From NCBI GenBank assembly GCA_017633835.1, contig JAGBOP010000027.1, positions 1 to 5,014 of the forward strand: a stretch of DNA of 5,014 nucleotides, written 5' to 3'. The stretch comes from a bacterium (GTDB lineage: Bacteria > Bacillota_I > Bacilli_A > Mycoplasmatales > Mycoplasmoidaceae). The notes beneath the pieces are model-generated. The model did not search any database and was not told the DNA's origin. It saw nothing but the letters and a program-made list of their open reading frames with translations. The position numbers and the translations under genes were made by a program. Positions 1 through 5,014 of the stretch are shown in pieces. How positions within the stretch are numbered: position 1 is the stretch's first letter; every line of letters begins with the position of its first letter.

Positions 1-294
1 CATCATCATGGATCAGTTATACAATCCACCTAGTTGTGATCATCGTTTAACTGTTGCCATTTCTGCCGCACATAACGCCGTTGGAACAAATCATAAAATT
101 CCACCGACAATTAATCATAGAATCGTATTGAATCCACTGGATGCCATCGAAGGATAAAAGACTAAGTTAAAGATAGCAGCACCAGTGATTGCAATGAAAC
201 CAAACAAACCCATCGCTTTCGTCGATTTGACTTTTCTCTCATCAACTTCGACTTGAGGCTTACCAAATGTACCTTTTTGAGTTCGTTTTAACAT
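1..294 (-). CDS. APC-family amino acid antiporter, copy A (5' part only)
   Basis: This is the first 98 codons of a membrane transporter whose remainder lies beyond the left edge. The start is ATG at 294, beginning MLKRTQKGTFGK. A lysine-rich cytosolic N-terminus of about 28 residues is followed by TM1 (about 29-49) and TM2 (about 58-77). A conserved Glu (CAAE, about residue 78) and the GGLYNW motif near residues 89-94 follow, as in APC superfamily transporters. Over the 71 residues from MGLFGF to the window edge, a hand count gives about 89% identity to copy C and 86% to copy B, while the N-terminal tails diverge. Trp is encoded by TGA, including in GGLYNW. It has its own TATAAT box and no visible Shine-Dalgarno. 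By analogy with copies B and C the full protein should be about 600 residues. Family membership is secure, but the substrate is unknown. Amino acid/amine exchange is inferred from the paralogues and the neighbouring decarboxylase-like gene. Confidence 0.88.
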
Positions 295-328
295 AGTTAA
301 TTTTTAATTATTCGATATAGCAATTTTT

Positions 329-359
329 ATTATAATTTTCTATTTATCACATCTTACAA
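329..359 (-). promoter_or_regulatory. Putative promoter of transporter copy A
   Basis: On the minus strand a perfect TATAAT (334 to 329) lies 34 nt upstream of the ATG at 294. A TTGTAA (359 to 354) sits 19 nt further upstream as a possible -35, a slightly long spacer. The same box and distance recur upstream of copies B and C, which supports the call. No Shine-Dalgarno is visible between the box and the ATG, and the predicted leader is only about 25-28 nt. Confidence 0.5.
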
Positions 360-445
360 AATATTTATTTTATTTTTTTACTTTTTAAATAAACAAAAAA
401 CAATTTTAACGTATAAATTAATAAAATTAACCATTATAAAAATAA

Positions 446-474
446 AAAATTACCAGTTTTAAAGTGGTAATTTT
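446..474 (-). terminator. Rho-independent terminator after transporter copy B
   Basis: Read on the minus strand, this is a perfect 10-bp stem (AAAATTACCA / TGGTAATTTT) with a 9-nt loop. It runs straight into a T-rich tract (TTATTTTT) and begins 20 nt past the TAA stop of copy B. The stem is AT-rich, as usual in Mollicutes. It should separate the copy B transcript from copy A downstream. Confidence 0.75.
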
Positions 475-494
475 AAATTTTATTTTGCTAGTAA

Positions 495-2294
495 TTAACG
501 TGGTAATTCCGCATTAGCATAATAATTAACAAATTGTGGATCCATGCCTAAAGCTGCTAAATAAGCACCTACTTTAATGTTGTTTTTATCTTTCTTAAAT
601 AGGTGTCAAATGTGTTTAGCATCTTCATCACTAAAACCTTTTTGTTTTAAGAATTTAAGGATTGGTTTTTTAAATAAGTGGTTAAAGTTTGCTTGGTAAA
701 CAACAAATGGAATTGCTAAACAAACAGCAAATAGGATTACTAATGATGGAATATAAACACTAGTGTATTGGTATACTTCAGATGCGGTAACAGCATCAGA
801 TGGAGGAGCAAATAAGATAACAAAAGTAAAGCAAGTCATAATTAAACCAATTAAACCAACAGTAAATCTAGTTCAGCGACCACCTTTTAGTTTAAAGACG
901 CGGTCAAAAACATCATTCTTTTTTAATGCAGTTAATTTTAAATAAGAAACAAACAGTAAGATGTATGCAACCATGTAGCACACAGTACCAAGGTTCACAC
1001 AAATGGTAAAGGTGATATCACCATCAAGTGAAGTGAAGTTAAGAATAGTAAATCACATAATGGTTAGTAAGCATTGCATGATAAGAATGTTGTAATGAAC
1101 ATCAAGTTTATTAACCTTTAAAATAAACTTTGGGAACCGCATGTCAACAAACGCTCCATGCACTCCAGTTGATGGTTCAATCATTACCGCATTAGTTTGA
1201 CCCATTGCTCCCATTAACGTTAAGAACGCAAGGAATTTGAATGTACCTTGAGCTTCCGCATTATCAATTCCAAAAGAGTTTTTACCAATGATAATGTGAT
1301 AGAAAGCAAGGTAAATCCCATTGTTTAAGGTAAAACCCGTTTGATATCCTTTGTATAAAACTGTTCCATTAATGTTCACAGTTAACACAATCGCAACTGA
1401 ACATAAAATTCCGAATGTAATCATAATGGCACACACAACCATGGCACCAATTGGATAATCACGTCCTGGATTTTTCATCCGACGAATGGTAGATGCAGTT
1501 TGTTCAATTCCAGTATAGTTAATAATGAAACTACCAAAAATAACAAATTGTGAAACATTAGTCATGGCGTTACTACCCATTTGGGGAACAATAGCTTGTC
1601 CGCCATCTCAACCAGCTACTAAGTCCCCAACGGCATGGCCAGTACTAAAGGCTCAAAAACCAAAAATAATTAGTAAGGTTCCAGGAATAACAATTCCACA
1701 AGGTAAGCTGAAGTGAGAAAATCAAATACTAAATTTTAGTCCCCCAAGGTTTAAGCAAGTAAGTACAGTAACAATTAATAACATTACTGCTCACTTGATT
1801 CCTTCGTGGTCAAGTAAAGTTAAGTTAATTTGGGCAGTGTTCGTAATGCCATGGGACAAGCATCACGCCGTACTAAAGAAATCTCCTTGTCCGGCCATGT
1901 AGAACATTCCGCTTACAATAAAGTCAAGGAACACGTAAAGCACGATGGTGATTTGGAATCATTCAAAGAAGATGGCAACTCACCCTCAACGCTTGTTTAA
2001 CATCATCATTGCCCAGTTATACAATCCCCCTAATTGGGATCATTGTTTAACCGTAGCTAATTCAGCAGCACAAATTGCTGTTGGGATTGATCAAAGGACA
2101 CCTCCAATGATTAGTCAGAGAATGGTGTTAAAGCCACTGGAAGCCATCGATGGATAGAATACTAGAGTAAAGATTGATGCTCCGGTAATGGCAATAAAGC
2201 CAAATAAGCCCATTACTTTGGAAGCCTTAACAACTTTTTCATCAGCCGTCTTCGGCTGTCCTAAGATTCCCTTTGAATTCCTTTTTTTAATCAT
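495..2294 (-). CDS. APC-family amino acid antiporter, GadC-like (copy B)
   Basis: This is a complete 599-residue integral membrane protein, ATG at 2294 to TAA at 495, continuous only if TGA is Trp. About 12 hydrophobic segments are visible, starting with TM1 (about 28-48) and TM2 (57-77), then Glu78 and GGLYNW (89-94). The segment Y260-TGIE264, KNP (274-276) and DYP (279-281) resembles the TM6/TM7 region of the glutamate:GABA antiporter family (GadC has an equivalent Y-x-G-x-E ... NPGRDYP). The last TM ends near 533. A charged soluble tail of about 66 residues follows and is almost identical in copy C. The family exchanges an extracellular amino acid for its intracellular decarboxylation product. 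Here the substrate is not known. The protein is longer than GadC (about 511 aa), mainly through loops and the tail. It has its own promoter and terminator. Residue 94 uses TGG where copies A and C use TGA. Confidence 0.9.
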
Positions 2295-2325
2295 TTTTAT
2301 TTATCAATAATAGATATATATTGTT

Positions 2326-2353
2326 ATTATAAATTAGATTATTTAACCATTAA
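2326..2353 (-). promoter_or_regulatory. Putative promoter of transporter copy B
   Basis: On the minus strand a perfect TATAAT (2331 to 2326) lies 31 nt upstream of the ATG at 2294. A weak TTAATG (2353 to 2348) with a 16-nt spacer is the best -35 candidate. The position matches the boxes of copies A and C. The short leader (about 25 nt) is AT-rich, with no AGGAG-like sequence before the start codon. Confidence 0.5.
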
Positions 2354-2424
2354 ATAGTAATACGGATTATTAAAATTTCTATTTTTTTAATGAAATAATT
2401 GCATTAAATCAATTAAAAAATAAA

Positions 2425-2444
2425 AATTACTGTTGCCAGTAATT
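2425..2444 (-). terminator. Rho-independent terminator after transporter copy C
   Basis: On the minus strand this is a perfect 8-bp stem (AATTACTG / CAGTAATT) with a GCAA tetraloop. It is followed by a T-rich run (TTTATTTTTT) and starts 15 nt past the TAA stop of copy C. A GNRA-type loop and the U-run make this a convincing intrinsic terminator between copies C and B. Confidence 0.8.
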
Positions 2445-2459
2445 CTTATTCTTTAATTA

Positions 2460-4253
2460 TTAAGCATTTGGTAATTGAGCATTACTATAGTAATTAATGA
2501 ATTGAGGATCCATTCCTAATGCTGCTAAATATGCTCCAACTTTAATGTTGTTCTTGTCTTTTCTAAATAGGTGTCAAATGTGTTTAGCTTCGTCATCACT
2601 AAAGCCTTTTTCCTTTAAGAATTTAAGAATTGGTTTCTTAAATAACTTATCAAAGTTTGCTTGGTAAACAATGAAAGGAATAGCAATACAAATAGCATAA
2701 AGAACAATTAAAGTTGGTAAGTAAACATTAGTATATTGATATACTTCTGCTGCAGTTACCGCATCAGATGGTGGAGCAAATAGAATGACAAGAGTAAAGC
2801 AGGTCATAATTAAACCAATTAGACCTACAATAAATCTAGTTCATCTACCACCTTTCATCTTAAATTTGCGAATGAAGTAATCATACTTCTTTACTGCAGT
2901 CATCTTTAAGTAGGAAGTAAATAATAAAATGTAAGCAATTAAGTAACAAACAGTTGCTAAGTTAACACAAATAGTAAACGAGATATCACCATCAACGGAA
3001 GTAAAGTTTAAAATGGTGAATCACGCAATACTTAAAACGTATTGAAGAATTAAGATGTTGTAGTGAACATCTAGTTTGTTAACTTTAGTAATTCCCTTTG
3101 GGAACCGCATATCAAGGAACGCTCCATGAACACCAGTGGATGGTTCAATGATAATAGCGTTGGTTTGACCCATTGCTCCCATTAAGGTTAAGAAGGCAAG
3201 GAACTTAAAGGCACCTTGTGCTTCCGCATCCGAAATATTAAATGCATTCTTACCAATTAACATATGGTAGAACGTTAAATAAATACCATTGGAAAGGGTA
3301 AATCCGGTTTGATAACCTTTGTATAGGACAGTACCATTAACATTAACAATTAAGACAATAGCTACTGAACCTAAAATACAGAACACGATCATAATAACAA
3401 CAATGATCATAGCTCCGATTGGATAGTTTCTTGCTGGATTTTTCATCCGTCGAATAGTAGAGGCGGATTGTTCAATTCCAGTATAACTAATAATGAAACT
3501 ACCAAAAATTACGAATTGGGAAACGTTAGTCATTGCATTATTGTTCATTTGCGGAACAATTGCTTGACCTCCATTTCACCCTGCAACCATATCACCAACA
3601 GCGTGACCGGTGCTAAATCCTCAAAAACCGAACACAATAAGCACAATACCAGGAATGATTACCCCAAATGGTAAACTAAATCTTGAGAATCAAACACTGA
3701 ACTTTAAACCGCCTAGGTTTAATGCAGTTAGAACAGTAACAATTAATAGCATTACTGCTCATTTTATTCCTTCATGGTTAAGGAGGGTGGCATTGATTTT
3801 AGCAGTTGATGTAATGCCATGTGCCAAACATCATGCCGTGCTAAAGAAGTCACCTTGACCTGCCATGTAAAACATTCCACTTACCATGAAGTCCAAGAAT
3901 ACATATAGGACTATCGTGATTTGGAATCATTGGAAGAAAATTGCAACTCATCCTCACCGCTTTCCAAGCATCATCATGGATCAGTTATACAAACCCCCTA
4001 GTTGGGATCATTGTTTAACTGTTGCCATTTCAGCTGCACAGATTGCTGTTGGAATAAATCACAATATGCCCCCAATAATCAATCATAGAATCGTATTAAA
4101 TCCACTTGAAGCAAACGATGGATAGAATACAAGATTCATGATTGCAGCACCTGTTAGAGCAACAAAGCCAAAAAGTCCCATGACTTTGGTAGCCTTGACT
4201 TCCTTTTTGTCTTCAATTTCTTTAACAGCTTTACCTTTTTTTGCCGTGAGCAT
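2460..4253 (-). CDS. APC-family amino acid antiporter, GadC-like (copy C)
   Basis: This is a complete 597-residue membrane transporter, ATG at 4253 (MLTAKKGK) to TAA at 2460, reading through TGA as Trp. The layout matches copy B with a 3-residue shift. A Lys-rich cytosolic start is followed by TM1 and TM2, then Glu (CAAE), GGLYNW, Y257-TGIE261, KNP (271-273) and NYP (276-278). About 12 TM segments lead to a soluble tail of about 65 residues. This signature points to the glutamate:GABA antiporter branch of the APC superfamily. Those proteins import an amino acid and export its decarboxylated product or a related compound across the cell membrane. Copy C is the one next to the divergent decarboxylase-like gene, from which it is separated by 331 bp, so it is the best candidate partner. 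The N-terminal 15-20 residues and some loop positions differ from copies A and B, so the substrates need not be identical. The exact substrate remains unassigned. Confidence 0.9.
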
Positions 4254-4286
4254 AAATAATTAATATCTTTAATTTAAACAAAAATC

Positions 4287-4314
4287 ATTATATTTTTTTT
4301 GCTGGTATAATCAA
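4287..4314 (-). promoter_or_regulatory. Putative promoter of transporter copy C
   Basis: On the minus strand TTGATT (4314 to 4309), a 16-nt spacer and a perfect TATAAT (4292 to 4287) make the best-formed promoter of the three transporter genes. The box lies 33 nt upstream of the ATG at 4253. The -35 hexamer overlaps the plus-strand TATAAT at 4306-4311, so the two opposing promoters could compete for RNA polymerase. No Shine-Dalgarno precedes the ATG. Confidence 0.6.
4303..4311 (+). promoter_or_regulatory. Putative extended -10 promoter facing the decarboxylase gene
   Basis: TGG-TATAAT matches the extended -10 consensus (TGn-TATAAT) exactly on the plus strand, following a T-run. No good -35 is visible, which is tolerated by extended -10 promoters. 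Transcription from here would start near 4318 and give a leader of about 265 nt before the ATG at 4585. TATAAT-like strings are common in AT-rich DNA, so confidence is moderate. Confidence 0.45.
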
Positions 4315-4317
4315 AAC

Positions 4318-4373
4318 ATTTTTACCTGATTAATTATGGATCTACTATCAATAAAGGAAAATAAGGTAAAAAT
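4318..4373 (+). repeat. 10-bp perfect inverted repeat at the start of the leader
   Basis: ATTTTTACCT (4318-4327) pairs perfectly with AGGTAAAAAT (4364-4373) across a 36-nt loop. The left arm begins about where a transcript from the extended -10 box would start. No T-run follows on either strand, so it is not a standard terminator. It could be a leader RNA hairpin or a pair of protein binding half-sites. The function is unknown. Confidence 0.5.
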
Positions 4374-4395
4374 TCCCTTAATATATTAAGGAAAT
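4372..4395. repeat. Perfect 16-bp palindrome (possible operator)
   Basis: CCTTAATATATTAAGG at 4376-4391 is a perfect palindrome. After one mismatch on each side it extends by three more pairs (4372-4374 with 4393-4395). Such a two-fold symmetric site is typical of dimeric repressor operators. It could also fold as a short hairpin in the leader RNA. Its outer left edge overlaps the right arm of the neighbouring inverted repeat by two bases. Palindromes rich in A and T arise by chance in this kind of DNA, but the GG/CC ends make this one less trivial. Confidence 0.45.
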
Positions 4396-4567
4396 ATCTT
4401 TAAATAATTGTGTTTTATTAATCCAGTTGAAAACTTTTTGCAAAAAATATTTTTAAATTATCCACGGAAAAATTAAGATTTCTAGGGGATAAATAAAAAA
4501 TTAATTAAATTTTTTTAAAATAAATTTATTTTTTTAATTTTTTGGTTTATATTATAGATGTACTAAA
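4396..4567 (+). other. AT-rich leader/intergenic stretch without a gene
   Basis: No open reading frame or RNA gene is recognisable here. The stretch contains a 12-bp palindrome TTTTTGCAAAAA (4435-4446) and a TTATCC / GGATAA inverted pair (4458-4463 and 4487-4492). It also has long A/T runs at 4494-4543. TATTAT (4550-4555) or the overlapping TATAGAT (4553-4559) could be a second, gene-proximal -10 box, but this would leave almost no leader beyond the ribosome binding site and no clear -35 accompanies it. Confidence 0.35.
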
Positions 4568-4568
4568 A

Positions 4569-4575
4569 AAAGGAG
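4569..4575 (+). promoter_or_regulatory. Strong Shine-Dalgarno sequence of the decarboxylase-like gene
   Basis: AAAGGAG ends 9 nt before the ATG at 4585 and matches the anti-Shine-Dalgarno end of 16S rRNA over seven bases. It fixes the start at 4585 rather than the second in-frame ATG at 4594. The three transporter genes have nothing comparable. Confidence 0.85.
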
Positions 4576-4584
4576 TAAATAAAA

Positions 4585-5014
4585 ATGTCAAAAATGACAG
4601 AAGAACAACGTACTGCTAAGTTACAAACAATGTGACCAGAACCATTCCAAACTTCTGATGATTACAGAAATATGGTTCTTCAATTAGCAGAACCTGCAAT
4701 GAAATTACTTCCAAAGAATCCTAAAGAAGACCGTGCATGATTAGGAACAAATCCTAAGTTGACGATTGACTTTGTAAAGGTTCACGAAGTAAAATGTCCA
4801 GAACAAGGTCAACCTTATGACCAAGTAATGAACGAAGTATATGAACTATTCCAAGGTATGCCAAACACTGGTAGTGCCCTAGCAATGTTCAACGTAATTC
4901 CACAAGCAAACAAGATTGCTATTCCTGCAGCTATGTTCACATGTATCTTCAACCCTATCTTAATTGAAGGTGAATATGCATGAAACGTACACCGCACAGA
5001 ACTAGAATGTGGAG
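4585..5014 (+). CDS. Probable group II PLP-dependent amino acid decarboxylase (N-terminal part)
   Basis: The window holds the first 143 codons and the gene runs off the right edge. The protein is soluble, begins MSKMTEEQRTAK, and contains three in-frame TGA Trp codons (residues 17, 52 and 133). After a helical N-terminus comes a segment LFQGMPNTGSALAMFNVIP (about 92-110). Then follows FNPILIEGEYAWNVHRTELE (about 122-141). This pattern resembles group II PLP decarboxylases (the glutamate/tyrosine/aspartate decarboxylase fold), where an Asn-Pro-N stretch and an E-x-E pair precede the PLP domain. The PLP lysine and substrate-binding residues lie outside the window, so neither activity nor substrate can be confirmed. 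The sequence does not resemble the N-terminus of canonical GadB or of the Enterococcus/Lactobacillus tyrosine decarboxylases as I know them, so it may belong to a divergent subgroup. Divergent placement next to GadC-like antiporters supports an amino acid decarboxylation role. Alternatives are another fold-type I PLP enzyme or an unrelated protein. Confidence 0.6.

Larger units (their letters stand above)
1..4253 (-). repeat. Tandem array of three paralogous transporter genes
   Basis: Three same-strand copies of one gene family lie head to tail, separated by 200 bp (A-B) and 165 bp (B-C). Protein identity over the compared N-terminal core is about 86-89% by hand count. The nucleotide sequences share blocks of about 17-24 identical bases (for example 1-24 in A with 3969-3992 in C) but have drifted at many silent sites. 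Spacers and N-terminal tails are not conserved beyond the promoter and terminator layout. This indicates old tandem duplications kept under selection, not a recent assembly duplication. Confidence 0.85.

Noticed and set aside
606..1580. Copies B and C appear as several separate short ORFs, which could suggest pseudogenes with stop codons.
   Set aside because: All the breaks are TGA codons at conserved Trp positions, in constant frame. With TGA read as Trp both genes are intact.
1525..2157. Plus-strand open frames opposite the transporter genes (for example 763-945, 1525-1716, 1945-2157, 3468-3674, 3610-3858, 3886-4125).
   Set aside because: They lie wholly antisense to conserved coding sequence, have no ribosome binding site and have no protein-like composition of their own.
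4458..4492. TTATCCACG (4458-4466) and AGGGGATAA (4484-4492) resemble DnaA boxes in opposite orientation in AT-rich DNA, hinting at an origin.
   Set aside because: Only two imperfect matches, no cluster and no dnaA or dnaN gene nearby. Chance occurrence is likely in this base composition.
4254..4584. T-box or another known riboswitch upstream of the amino acid metabolism gene.
   Set aside because: No T-box core sequence, no specifier stem and no terminator/antiterminator pair with a T-run were found on the plus strand.
4594..4596. Second in-frame ATG as the start of the decarboxylase-like gene.
   Set aside because: The AAAGGAG is 9 nt from the first ATG (4585) but 18 nt from the second, so the first start is preferred.
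4815..4997. Minus-strand open frame of 60 codons inside the decarboxylase-like gene.
   Set aside because: It is a shadow of the plus-strand gene, which has a strong Shine-Dalgarno and a family-like sequence.
1..5014. Mobile element, CRISPR array or tRNA gene.
   Set aside because: No transposase-like reading frame, short regularly spaced repeats or cloverleaf-like sequence was seen. The repeats present are explained by gene paralogy.

Overview
The window comes from a low-GC bacterium that reads TGA as tryptophan, most likely a Mollicute (Mycoplasma, Spiroplasma or a relative). Every long gene contains in-frame TGA codons. At the conserved GGLYNW motif of the transporter family, the middle copy has TGG where the two flanking copies have TGA, so the reassignment can be read from the window itself. 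The species cannot be named from this sequence.

Positions 1-4253 hold three consecutive minus-strand genes for closely related amino acid transporters of the APC superfamily. The first is a 5' fragment (1-294) and the other two are complete (495-2294, 599 aa; 2460-4253, 597 aa). Their signature segment (Y-TGIE, then KNP and YP) resembles the glutamate:GABA antiporter (GadC) branch. Each gene has a TATAAT box 31-34 nt upstream of its ATG. No clear Shine-Dalgarno sequence precedes any of them. The two complete copies each end in a rho-independent hairpin, so the array looks like three separate transcription units, not one operon.

Positions 4254-4584 are a 331-bp AT-rich divergent intergenic region. 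The -35 of the minus-strand transporter promoter overlaps an extended -10 box facing the other way. Downstream on the plus strand lie a 10-bp inverted repeat and a 16-bp perfect palindrome, and finally a strong ribosome binding site.

From 4585 to the right edge, the plus strand encodes the N-terminal 143 residues of a soluble protein that looks like a group II PLP-dependent amino acid decarboxylase. Read together, the window suggests a decarboxylase plus substrate/product antiporter module (the GadB/GadC or tyrosine decarboxylase/antiporter logic). Such modules consume protons and can generate membrane potential. Here the antiporter is present in at least three copies. The substrate is not determined, and the decarboxylase assignment rests on an N-terminal fragment without the PLP lysine.
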